Below, one piece after another: positions 36,315 to 44,452 of a stretch of 64,000 nt of DNA; the first letter of the stretch is position 1, and the number at the start of each line of letters is the position of its first letter. Under the pieces are notes generated by a model. It was not told the origin of the DNA. It saw only the letters and a program-made list of their open reading frames with translations, and made no database searches. The position numbers were made by a program, and so were the translations under genes. The stretch is from Rheinheimera sp. MM224 (lineage in GTDB: Bacteria; Pseudomonadota; Gammaproteobacteria; Enterobacterales; Alteromonadaceae), in assembly GCF_947090785.1 (NCBI RefSeq), contig NZ_OX352320.1, forward strand, positions 4,329,001 to 4,393,000, in the 5' to 3' direction.

Positions 36315-37148
36315 TCAGCTTTGAGTACGGATCAAACGGACCAGTACTCTCCTGTTGTGCGATTGTGTTTTGCTGCCAGCAGCCGGATATCTGTTGCCAT
36401 GAGCACGGATTTCCAGTTTGTTTTTGCTAACGCCAAATTCAATTAAATGTGACGCGACTTCATCAGCGCGTTCTTCGGACATTACTCTGTTGGCGATGCT
36501 GGTACCCATGTCGTCGGTATATCCGTCTATCAATACTTTTTTTACCGCTTTATCTTGCTTGATATAAAGCGCCAGAGTTTTCAGGAAAGCAGCATCATCG
36601 GCTGAAGGCTGGCGTTCATTCACCGGATAAAACAACTGGAATTCGCGGGCCTGGGCCCAGGACAAAGGCAATAAAGCGTCAATACAGCTTTGGAATTGTG
36701 CGAGGGCTGAAGCGGATTTGATATTAGGAACTGTCAGGGTGATTTCCTGATCGGGCATATCCAGCATCAGTTGTAGCCAATAGCCTTGCTGTAATTGCTG
36801 CATTACAACGGGCACCTGCTCAATAAAGCGGGCTACTTTGGCATTAATAAAAGTGGGGGAAAATTGCACAGCAGGGGCGACTTGCTCTGGCTGCCAGCCA
36901 GCAGTGACGACATGGCCTTGCACATCCTGTAATTCCAGATGAGCCGCATGCATGGTCAGTTGCATTTCAATAGCACGGGCTGGCTCTTTGCTAAAAGCCA
37001 GAGTACCCATAGCGCCCAAATCCTGCGCCATCCGGCACTGAAACTGATCACCACTGATACGCCACTGTGATTGATCCATAGCAGGCATGTACTGCGGGGC
37101 AGTAGCTACAGCCGATGTTAGCCAAAGACCTAACAAAGAAATAATCAC
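36315..37148 (-). CDS. motY: Flagellar motor stator-associated protein MotY (lateral)
   Basis: The 277-residue secreted protein has a signal peptide (MIISLLGLWLTSAVATAP). A MotY-type N-terminal domain binds the basal body, with WRISGDQFQCRMAQDLGAMG near 28. The C-terminal OmpA-like peptidoglycan-binding domain has KVLIDGYTDDMGTSIANRVMSEERADEV and the closing NRRVLVRL. MotY forms the T ring that recruits stators. It is the first gene of the operon and its leader carries the c-di-GMP riboswitch. Confidence 0.9.
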   Translation of the reverse strand: MIISLLGLWLTSAVATAPQYMPAMDQSQWRISGDQFQCRMAQDLGAMGTLAFSKEPARAIEMQLTMHAAHLELQDVQGHVVTAGWQPEQVAPAVQFSPTFINAKVARFIEQVPVVMQQLQQGYWLQLMLDMPDQEITLTVPNIKSASALAQFQSCIDALLPLSWAQAREFQLFYPVNERQPSADDAAFLKTLALYIKQDKAVKKVLIDGYTDDMGTSIANRVMSEERADEVASHLIEFGVSKNKLEIRAHGNRYPAAGSKTQSHNRRVLVRLIRTQS

Positions 37149-37334
37149 AGGTTCATCCTTTTAAACCGCATAACCGCAATCGACAAAAACGCCAACCACA
37201 AACAGTATTAAAAGGCAAAAAAAGCAGACAGGTATACAGCCAAATCCTGGACGGATCTGTGTTGTATCCACCTGAACAGGCGAAACCAAGGTCTGACCAA
37301 AACTGATCAACCTTCAGGTTCACCTTTTGGGTGA
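37149..37334 (-). promoter_or_regulatory. Leader between c-di-GMP aptamer and motY (expression platform region)
   Basis: These roughly 185 bp contain no gene. On the minus strand a hairpin GGTCACC/GGTGAACC region follows the aptamer. A later imperfect stem (CAGA and CAGG pairing with CCTG and TCTG) precedes a U7 run at 37217-37223, which could be a terminator controlled by the aptamer. The pairing is by eye and weak; whether the switch is on or off with ligand cannot be told. Confidence 0.4.
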
Positions 37335-37440
37335 CCGCTTGCTAATGCAACCCCGCTATCATAGATCCTTGCGGATCCTTAGACCGGAGGCTTTGCGTCC
37401 TGACCTTTAAGCCAGTTTGCCTTTTAATTTCTAAGCTTGT
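37335..37440 (-). promoter_or_regulatory. Cyclic di-GMP-I (GEMM) riboswitch aptamer
   Basis: Read on the minus strand, GGCAAAC (37421-37415) is followed by a hairpin CTGGC/GTCAG. The family core GGACGCAAAGCCTCCGG comes next, then CTAA, then a stem GGATCC/GGATCT capped by a GCAA tetraloop, and GATAGCGGGGTTGCA (37360 onward). GCTT/AAGC can close P1. Order and invariant bases match the Vibrio cholerae Vc2 aptamer, differing mainly in the stems. It lies about 190 nt upstream of the motY ATG, so c-di-GMP should control the motY-lafK-fliEFGHIJ transcript. Confidence 0.92.
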
Positions 37441-37762
37441 TAGAAAAATGAGGTTCAGAACAAAAATGAACTCTCACTTAATACTCTACAATAAACAAAA
37501 AAAACTGGCTGCAAGCTTTATTTTTATGATCTTCAATCGTTTAGTCAAAAAATATACACTGACTTGCTGCAGATGTTCATTTCAAAATGAACTAAAAAAA
37601 CATTTACAGTTCAATAACATAGATATGTTAACCATAGTACATGACCTTTTGGTGACAAAATCAGACCTTAGTCTGAATTCAGGCTGAATTGCGTTCAGCA
37701 ACTGATTTTCAGCGACGAACGGATCAACACCAGATCCTTTTTTGTGGTTATTTGGTCGCCTT
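37441..37762 (-). other. AT-rich region upstream of the riboswitch and downstream of flhA
   Basis: No gene is accepted here. The sequence is markedly AT-rich and must contain the promoter of the riboswitch-led operon. A TTGACT with TAAAAA 16 bp downstream (minus strand, around 37530-37560) is one weak sigma-70 candidate. No sigma-54 motif or strong flhA terminator was seen. Confidence 0.4.
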
Positions 37763-39835
37763 TTAACCCAAAGTTCCTAATACATTGACCCGAATTTGCT
37801 CTGGAATTTCGTTATAAGACAACACAACCAGAGATCCCTGAGTAAAGGTACGGGCATAACGCGCTAATAATGGCCTTAGTTGTGGTAAAACTACCAATAC
37901 CGGCTGATAGCCCTGTCGCTGCATTTGTTCTTTCACCTGAGGCATAGCACGCTGGAACTGACTCAATAAATTCGGTGCAACAGGAAAACTATCCAAAGCT
38001 ACTTTACCGGCCTGCATCGCCTGATTTAATGCACTTTGTAAAGTTTGCTCCAGCTTTTCATCCAGGCTATAAGCCGCTAATTCTTCGCGCTCTCCCAGCA
38101 CTTGTTTCACCAATACCCGTTGCAAAGCACAGCGCACATCGCTGGTCAGTAAGATTGGATCTTTGGTCACCTCGGCACTGTCGACCAAGGCTGTGGCTAT
38201 AGTCACCACATCCCCTAAACTGACCTGCTCTTTCAGTAACAAGCGATAGACTTTTAACTGCAGATTAGGGGTCAGTGCTTTTTCCAAACTCTCAGCCAGA
38301 GTCGGCGCTACAACAGACAGGCGTTTATTAAATTGCTTAATATCTTCAAACAAAAACAAATCGGCCAGATTTTCTTTAATCACTTTGCCGACATGAGTGG
38401 CGATAACTGTGGCTGCGTCCACCACTGAATACCCTAAGTTTAAAGCTTTGGCTTTTTGCTCTGGTTCAATCCAGACCGCTTCTAAGCCATAAGCAGGATC
38501 GACTGTCAGCTCACCATCCATCTGACCGTAAATATCACCAGTGTTCAGTGCCAGCAGCTTTTGTGGCTGCAATTTACCCGACACCAGCGGCACTCCGGCC
38601 AGCTTGATGCGGTACTCCTGCGGATTCTGCTTTAAGCTGTCACGTACCCGCACTTCAGGCAGTAAAAATCCGGACTGTTCAGACAAGGTTTTGCGCACCC
38701 CTCTTAAGGTTTGTAGCAAAGTTTCGCCTTGCTCTTTATCGGCCAGATACACCAGACGGAAGCCCAGTTCCACCGAAATACGGTCGATAAAAGGCAAATC
38801 ATCCCAGACTAAAGCAGCGGGTTCCTGACTAATTTTTTCAGTCAGCGCTTCCACTTCGGTATAGCTGCGACCATCAGCTTTTTGCTGCAAACGCCAGGCG
38901 GCAAAATACAAAGGAGCGGCGAAAATTAGGAAGGCGGCGGTTGGCATACCAGGCACTAAACCCAGTACTGTCATAATCAAGGCGGCAGTTAGCAGAACCC
39001 GGGGAGAAGCCAGCAACTGACGGCCCACTTCGTCCGACATTTCACCTTCGTCATTCATCCGGGTAACAATAATAGCAGCGGCAACAGACATCAGTAGTGA
39101 AGGTACCTGAGCCACTAAACCATCACCTATGGTCAATAAGGCAAAACGCTGGAAAGACTCACCTAAACCCAGACCATGCATAAAGACACCTATGGCCACA
39201 CCACCCAACAGGTTAATCACTAGTATGACTAAACCCGCTATCGCATCACCACGGACAAACTTAGAAGCACCATCCATAGAACCATAAAAGTCGGCTTCTT
39301 TGGCTATGGTTTGACGGCGTTCTTTGGCTTGCTCTGGCGCTATTAAACCGGCATTTAAATCAGCGTCTATCGCCATTTGTTTACCCGGCATTGCATCGAG
39401 GGTAAAACGGGCTGCGACTTCAGAAATACGTTCACCACCTTTGGTGATTACAACAAAGTTGATGATCATCAAAATGATAAAGACCACCATACCTACTACA
39501 TAGTTACCGCCTATCACCACTTCACCAAAAGACTGGATCACATTACCAGCCACATGAGTGCCCTCATGGCCGTGCAATAACACCACCCGGGTAGACGCCA
39601 CGTTCAGCGTCAGACGCATTAAGGTCGCCACCAGCAAAACGGTCGGAAATACAGAGAAATCCAGCGGTTTTTGGCTGGACACAGCCACCAGCAGTACGAT
39701 GATCGACAACACTATATTAAAAGTGAATAACGCATCCAGCAGCCAGGCCGGTAAAGGCAACACCACCATGGCCAGAATGGCCAGCAATAACACAGGAATT
39801 GCGGTGTAAGGTTGAGTTAAAGAACGCCAGTTCAC
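37763..39835 (-). CDS. flhA: Flagellar export gate protein FlhA (lateral)
   Basis: The 690-residue protein forms the export gate ring. The N-terminal half has about eight membrane helices with the FHIPEP signature region equivalent (FTLDAMPGKQMAIDADLNAGLI, near 155-180). The C-terminal cytosolic domain docks chaperone-substrate complexes. It overlaps flhB by 4 bp and ends the fliT-to-flhA run of genes. Confidence 0.96.
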   Translation of the reverse strand: MNWRSLTQPYTAIPVLLLAILAMVVLPLPAWLLDALFTFNIVLSIIVLLVAVSSQKPLDFSVFPTVLLVATLMRLTLNVASTRVVLLHGHEGTHVAGNVIQSFGEVVIGGNYVVGMVVFIILMIINFVVITKGGERISEVAARFTLDAMPGKQMAIDADLNAGLIAPEQAKERRQTIAKEADFYGSMDGASKFVRGDAIAGLVILVINLLGGVAIGVFMHGLGLGESFQRFALLTIGDGLVAQVPSLLMSVAAAIIVTRMNDEGEMSDEVGRQLLASPRVLLTAALIMTVLGLVPGMPTAAFLIFAAPLYFAAWRLQQKADGRSYTEVEALTEKISQEPAALVWDDLPFIDRISVELGFRLVYLADKEQGETLLQTLRGVRKTLSEQSGFLLPEVRVRDSLKQNPQEYRIKLAGVPLVSGKLQPQKLLALNTGDIYGQMDGELTVDPAYGLEAVWIEPEQKAKALNLGYSVVDAATVIATHVGKVIKENLADLFLFEDIKQFNKRLSVVAPTLAESLEKALTPNLQLKVYRLLLKEQVSLGDVVTIATALVDSAEVTKDPILLTSDVRCALQRVLVKQVLGEREELAAYSLDEKLEQTLQSALNQAMQAGKVALDSFPVAPNLLSQFQRAMPQVKEQMQRQGYQPVLVVLPQLRPLLARYARTFTQGSLVVLSYNEIPEQIRVNVLGTLG

Positions 39836-40986
39836 AATGTACTTCCTCGCTCATTGGCCTGTTTCTGCAGGCTGGACGGAATAAAAATATCGGGAATAGG
39901 AGCAGGTTTTTGACCCCGCCCCTGTTTATAAGCTTTCAGTTGCATTACATAAGTCAGTACATAAGCCACAGCTGTGTAGAGGCCTTTAGGTACTTCCTGA
40001 TCAACACGGGTAGAGAAATAAATAGCCCGGGCCAACGGAGGTAATTCAATCACTTCCAGCTGATGAGTCGCTGCCAGTTCACGAATACGCAGCGCCATCT
40101 GATCGACCCCTTTGGCCACCACATAAGGGGCTTTGGCTTTTTGCTCTGAGTACTTCAACGCCACAGCGTAATGAGTCGGGTTGGTAATAATCACATCGGC
40201 CGTTGGTACTCTGTCTTCAATACGTCTGTTGGCAATCTGGTACTGGATCTGCCGGATGCGGCCTTTAATTTCCGGATTACCATCTGTTGATTTGCGTTCG
40301 TCTTTCACTTCCTGCTTGGTCATTTTCAGCTTGCTGGCTACTTTAAATTGCTGAAAAGGCACGTCGATAGCAGCCACTATTAACAGCACCAGCGCCAGCA
40401 TCATCAGGCTGAAGGACAATACTTCCAGCCCGTCTTTAGCCGCTGTAGCTAAATCCATCCGCTGTAAAAATAATAAACGGGTCGCCAGATGACTCATCAG
40501 GCCCCATAAGCAAAAACCCAATAACAACACTTTTAAAATTGACTTGGCCAGCTCGACCAGACTGTCACTGCCAAACATCCGGCCTAAACCGGCAATAGGA
40601 TCCATATTGCTGAATTTGGGCCCCAGTAATTTACCGGAAAAAACAGCACCGCCGGGCAGCATGCCCGCTACCCAACTGGCAATAAACAAAGTCAATAAAA
40701 ATGGCATACTGGCGCCAAGCATCGCCAACAATGCATCAGCCAAAGCCCCCGTCATTAAATCACCTTGTTTTAACGAGTCTTTATCCAGTTGCCAGCTGCT
40801 TTGCACTAACTGATAAAACAGCTGCATAAACATGTCGGCAAACCACAATAAAGACGCACTGCCGAGCAACAGCAATAACGCAGTATTGAGCTCTTTTGAG
40901 CGGGCAACCTGACCTTCTTCGCGCGACTTTCTAAGCCGCTGCTCTGTGGGTTGTTCGGTTTTGTTTTGACCGGTATTTTCTGACAT
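39832..40986 (-). CDS. flhB: Flagellar export switch protein FlhB (lateral)
   Basis: The 384-residue protein has four membrane helices and a C-terminal cytosolic domain with the autocleavage site NPTH (within DVIITNPTHYAVALKY near residue 268). Cleavage there switches export from hook to filament subunits after FliK measures hook length. The N-terminus GQNKTEQPTEQRLRKSREEGQVARSKEL is typical. It follows fliR by 14 bp and overlaps flhA. Confidence 0.96.
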   Translation of the reverse strand: MSENTGQNKTEQPTEQRLRKSREEGQVARSKELNTALLLLLGSASLLWFADMFMQLFYQLVQSSWQLDKDSLKQGDLMTGALADALLAMLGASMPFLLTLFIASWVAGMLPGGAVFSGKLLGPKFSNMDPIAGLGRMFGSDSLVELAKSILKVLLLGFCLWGLMSHLATRLLFLQRMDLATAAKDGLEVLSFSLMMLALVLLIVAAIDVPFQQFKVASKLKMTKQEVKDERKSTDGNPEIKGRIRQIQYQIANRRIEDRVPTADVIITNPTHYAVALKYSEQKAKAPYVVAKGVDQMALRIRELAATHQLEVIELPPLARAIYFSTRVDQEVPKGLYTAVAYVLTYVMQLKAYKQGRGQKPAPIPDIFIPSSLQKQANERGSTL

Positions 40987-41000
40987 AACGGCTTAGCCCC

Positions 41001-41777
41001 TCAGCTCATCACCAGTTGCATCACGCCCAGCACATGCTCAGCGACAACAGAAAAGTGATTGCCCATCTGGCTTAAGGTGAGAAATACACAGACAAACCCC
41101 AACAGCAGCGTCATTGGAAAGCCTAAAGAAAACACGTTCATACTTGGAGCGGAGCGGCTGGCGATACCAAAAGTTAAGTTCACCAGCAGCATGGCAATAA
41201 TGGCAGGCAAGGCCACTAACAAAGCAGCACCAAACATCCAGCCAAATAAATTCACCAGCAGCATGAGATCCAGCTGATACAAACTGGCGCCTACTGGCCA
41301 CAAACTAAAACTGTCGACCATAATTTGCAGGCTGATCAGATGGCCGTTTAAGGCAAAAAATAGCAAGGCTGTCATGACCCAAAATAACTGACTCAACACC
41401 GACACAGCATCACCGCTGGCAGGGTCATTCATCATGGCCGCAGATAAACCCATCTGCATTGAAATCATCAAACCCACTAAGGCCAATATTTCAAATAACA
41501 TCCGTACTGCACCGGCCATAATGACAGCAAAAATCACCTGCTCCAGTGTCACTACTGCACCTTCCAGTGAAAACGGATCTATGGCTTTCACCTCTATAGA
41601 AGGTGCCAGCAAAAAGCTTAAAAACAGCGCCAGAATAATGCGGGCTCTTGGCACCACAGCCGGGTTATCAAACACAGGTAAAGCCCAGAAAAATGCGGCT
41701 AACCTGACAAAAGGCCACCATAAGGTGCCAAACCACACCATCAGCTGATCTGTTGTCAGGCTTAATAACGAGCTCAT
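41001..41777 (-). CDS. fliR: Flagellar export protein FliR (lateral)
   Basis: The 258-residue integral membrane protein is a component of the FliPQR export channel. Hydrophobic helices dominate the sequence, with the FliR pattern of FWALPVFDN, EIKAIDPF-like loops and MLLVNLTFGIASRSAPSMNVFSLGFPMTLLLGF near residue 200. It lies between fliQ (8-bp gap) and flhB. Confidence 0.94.
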   Translation of the reverse strand: MSSLLSLTTDQLMVWFGTLWWPFVRLAAFFWALPVFDNPAVVPRARIILALFLSFLLAPSIEVKAIDPFSLEGAVVTLEQVIFAVIMAGAVRMLFEILALVGLMISMQMGLSAAMMNDPASGDAVSVLSQLFWVMTALLFFALNGHLISLQIMVDSFSLWPVGASLYQLDLMLLVNLFGWMFGAALLVALPAIIAMLLVNLTFGIASRSAPSMNVFSLGFPMTLLLGFVCVFLTLSQMGNHFSVVAEHVLGVMQLVMS

Positions 41778-41785
41778 TCAGCTGT

Positions 41786-42055
41786 TCATCCCAACATAGC
41801 CGGGATCATCTGGCTTAAATTGGCAAACCAGTCGAGTAACTTCTGGATCAGCCAATGTCCGGCGAACACCACCATCAACAGCGTCAGCAACATACGGGGC
41901 AAAAAGGTCAGAGTTTGCTCCTGAATAGAGGTTGCCGCCTGAAACACAGCCACCAAAATACCCAGCACCAGACCAGGTACTATCAGCACCAGTAAAATTT
42001 CGATAATAGTAAAAATGGCGTCGCTAATCAGCTGTGTCGCCATACCCGGATTCAT
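41786..42055 (-). CDS. fliQ: Flagellar export protein FliQ (lateral)
   Basis: The 89-residue protein has two membrane helices (about 17-40 and 50-73). It contains the FliQ motif QAATSIQEQTLTFLPRML. Its ATG overlaps the fliP stop by 4 bp. Confidence 0.94.
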   Translation of the reverse strand: MNPGMATQLISDAIFTIIEILLVLIVPGLVLGILVAVFQAATSIQEQTLTFLPRMLLTLLMVVFAGHWLIQKLLDWFANLSQMIPAMLG

Positions 42056-42789
42056 GGAGCGGCTCCGAAGGTTGCAGCCAGGGTACCGGCGACCATAGAC
42101 CAGCCATCAGCCAACACAAAAATCATCAACTTAAAGGGCAAGCTGATAATCAGCGGAGACAACATCATCATACCCATAGACATCAGCACGCTGGCGACCA
42201 CCAGATCGATGATTAAAAACGGAATAAACAACATAAAGCCAATTTGAAAAGCTGTGGTCAGCTCGCTCAGCACAAAAGCCGGTAACAACACATCAAAGGT
42301 TAAATCTGCCGCTGATTTGGTGATAGGCTCGTTGGCAATTTTTAATACCTGATGCAGTTCGTTTTCGCGGATTTGCGCCAGCATAAATTGCCGTACCGGC
42401 TGTTCAGCCCGTGCTATTGCCTGTTCCAGTGTCATGCTTTGCGCCTGATAAGGCTTAAAGGCATTCTGGTAAATATCCTGCCAGACAGGTTTCATAATCA
42501 GCAGGCTGAGCATCAATGCTATGCCTATCAGTATCCGGTTGGGTGGGCTTTGGGCCAAACCCAGCGCCTGACGCAAAATCGCCAGCACTATAATAATGCG
42601 GGTAAAAGAGGTCATCATCAGCACTATGCCGGGGATCAGACTCAATATCGTCATTAACAGCAAAATTTGCAGTTTGACGCTGTAATCCTGCCCTGTTGCA
42701 CTGTCGGTAACAGACAACAACGTCAGATCCTGAGCTGATAACCCCAGTGGCAACAGCAGTGCGGCGAGAACCAGTAAGACCTTAGGCAT
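42052..42789 (-). CDS. fliP: Flagellar export protein FliP (lateral)
   Basis: The ATG at 42789 is chosen because it starts a cleavable signal peptide (MPKVLLVLAALLLPLGLSAQ), a feature of FliP. A TTG at 42819 would add ten residues. The 245-residue protein has membrane helices and the conserved RIIIVLAILRQALGLAQSPPN near 83. FVLSELTTAFQIGFMLFIPFLIIDLVV lies near 175. The start overlaps the end of fliN by 8 bp. Confidence 0.95.
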   Translation of the reverse strand: MPKVLLVLAALLLPLGLSAQDLTLLSVTDSATGQDYSVKLQILLLMTILSLIPGIVLMMTSFTRIIIVLAILRQALGLAQSPPNRILIGIALMLSLLIMKPVWQDIYQNAFKPYQAQSMTLEQAIARAEQPVRQFMLAQIRENELHQVLKIANEPITKSAADLTFDVLLPAFVLSELTTAFQIGFMLFIPFLIIDLVVASVLMSMGMMMLSPLIISLPFKLMIFVLADGWSMVAGTLAATFGAAP

Positions 42790-43141
42790 GACGGGTTGGG
42801 CTATTTTGAGTGGACACAAACTTCAGGCCGTATTTACCATTCACCATCACCACTTCGGCTTTCGCAAATAATACGCCGTTCACTTTTACATCCAAAGGTT
42901 CGCCAATAGGCTTATCCAATGGCAATACATCACCGGCTTCAGCGCCACTTAGCTCACCTAATGTGACTTCTGTGCTGGACACTTCTAAAGTCACAGTCAG
43001 AGGTACATCACGGAACATATCCATACCCATAGCGCCAAGCGGTTTATCGGTTTTGTCTTCACCAAATAACTCGCCCATATCCAACATAGTGATGTCATCC
43101 ATCATGCTGTCTGTATTGCTTTGCACTTCGCTCATCATCAT
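42782..43141 (-). CDS. fliN: Flagellar motor switch protein FliN (lateral)
   Basis: The 119-residue protein has a variable acidic N-terminus (DDITMLDMGELFGEDK). The SpoA domain follows: DVPLTVTLEVSSTEVTLGELSGAEAGDVLPLDKPIGEPLDVKVNG. FliN tiles the bottom of the C ring with FliM and helps dock FliH-FliI. It overlaps fliM by 4 bp. Confidence 0.94.
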   Translation of the reverse strand: MMMSEVQSNTDSMMDDITMLDMGELFGEDKTDKPLGAMGMDMFRDVPLTVTLEVSSTEVTLGELSGAEAGDVLPLDKPIGEPLDVKVNGVLFAKAEVVMVNGKYGLKFVSTQNSPTRHA

Positions 43142-44019
43142 TTCTCCTGTTTTTGAGTCACTTGGAACATTAAAACCTGGCCCTCTTCGGCCACAGTGCC
43201 GTGAAACAGCACCTGTTTACCCAATTGAAATCGCATAGAACTAAAGAGCTCAATGGCCAATAGTTCTCCCTGTAACCAGTCTTGCAACTGCTTGACCGTG
43301 ACTTGCTTACGCGCCATTTCGACAGTGCAGCGCACCGGAACCTGCTGCCAGTCCAAAGACAAAGGGCCACCCAGAGGATCAACTGCGCTGAATAGTTCAT
43401 CGCTTTCCTGCAATAACAGCTCAATCGGCAGCCATAAGAACCAGCTAACGGCTTCTTTCTCCAGAATCAAACGCACTTTCAGCGGCAAATAACTAAAAGC
43501 ATCCAACTGCAGCTTTTGCTTATACAAATGCGCTGTCAGCGGTAAATGCTGGTTAAACAGCAGTTGCATCAGGGCCTGTGCCTGCTTTTGTAATAAACGA
43601 CAACAAATGCGGTTTTCAGAGCTGCTGAATTCCACTTTTTCCTGAATTTGTGTTTTGTCGGTCAGTTGTCCACCCAGACATAAATCGGCCATGTTATGCA
43701 CGGCCTGATGGTCAATCGACATATAACAAAGCCGGTCTTTATCCAGAGGTAATGCAGCGTCCAGCAATAAAATACCTGGCTCTGACAACCAGTTATCCAA
43801 ACCCACACCACTGCATAAATTGAGGTCCAGATCAAAAACCACATCGGTTAGCATCCGACCCAATTCGGCCTGCAAAGCTTTACTCAAATCAGCCAGACGG
43901 CTTTTGCACCTTTGGCTGGCCGCTTCAAAACTACGTTGCTGTCGGGTTAAGGCATAGGGCGTCGCGGCCATTGCCAAATCCCCGCTTAACAACTTCTGTT
44001 GTGTATCTGTAAGAATCAT
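43138..44019 (-). CDS. fliM: Flagellar motor switch protein FliM (lateral, divergent)
   Basis: The 293-residue protein is shorter and more divergent than polar FliM (about 330-360). The middle domain is recognisable by AVHNMADLCLGGQLTD (GGxG-type motif, near 108). The C-terminal SpoA domain is PVRCTVEMARKQVTVKQLQDWLQGELLAIE. The N-terminal LSQxEIDALL-type CheY-P binding peptide is absent; the protein begins MILTDTQQKLLSGDLA. If that is real, chemotaxis control of this motor must be absent or use other contacts. It lies between the pilZ gene and fliN. Confidence 0.85.
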   Translation of the reverse strand: MILTDTQQKLLSGDLAMAATPYALTRQQRSFEAASQRCKSRLADLSKALQAELGRMLTDVVFDLDLNLCSGVGLDNWLSEPGILLLDAALPLDKDRLCYMSIDHQAVHNMADLCLGGQLTDKTQIQEKVEFSSSENRICCRLLQKQAQALMQLLFNQHLPLTAHLYKQKLQLDAFSYLPLKVRLILEKEAVSWFLWLPIELLLQESDELFSAVDPLGGPLSLDWQQVPVRCTVEMARKQVTVKQLQDWLQGELLAIELFSSMRFQLGKQVLFHGTVAEEGQVLMFQVTQKQEK

Positions 44020-44022
44020 CCG

Positions 44023-44451
44023 CTACCCTAAATTCTGCTGCTGGTTGACTTCAACCAGTCGAAAGTTATCCTGCTTCAATACAAAAGCCCGTCGTCTGAG
44101 TTTGCGTAATAACTTCAGCCGCACTGAATTGTCTTTGCCTTGCCACTCCAGACCTAAAAACTCCAGCTTGTCGTTAATGGTTTTGCGATAACAGACTTTG
44201 GCTTTGACTCTGGTCTGTTTGTCATACAACACCCAAAACTGATCCGGCACATTGTCTTTCAGTGGAGCCAGCACTCCGGCGCCGCCCATGCTCATGTCTT
44301 TCACTACGGCGCTGCCAATGTCGCTGCCAAACCAGCCCAGACCTTTTAATTTCACGGCTATGCCCTTGGTCTGGGTTTGCAGAGACTGCTGTGGGTCATA
44401 AAAATACCAACGATAATAATTGCGGCCTGGTTGTTGGCGTAAATACGGCAT
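44023..44451 (-). CDS. PilZ-like domain protein embedded in the flagellar operon
   Basis: The ATG at 44451 follows AGGAT and lies 1 bp past the motB stop; a longer start at 44502 would overlap motB and is rejected. The 142-residue protein contains VVKDMSMGGAGVLAP, the D/NxSxxG motif of PilZ domains. An Arg-rich stretch on the opposite end is less canonical than RxxxR. PilZ domains bind c-di-GMP. Its place between motB and fliM suggests a motor-directed effector, by analogy to YcgR, but this is inference. A comparable gene is not part of the classic Vibrio laf description known to me. Confidence 0.72.
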   Translation of the reverse strand: MPYLRQQPGRNYYRWYFYDPQQSLQTQTKGIAVKLKGLGWFGSDIGSAVVKDMSMGGAGVLAPLKDNVPDQFWVLYDKQTRVKAKVCYRKTINDKLEFLGLEWQGKDNSVRLKLLRKLRRRAFVLKQDNFRLVEVNQQQNLG

Positions 44452-44452
44452 A

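Noticed and set aside
37448..37687. 79-codon plus-strand ORF upstream of the riboswitch
   Set aside because: Very AT-rich, no SD, no family resemblance, and opposite to the promoter region of the riboswitch-led operon.
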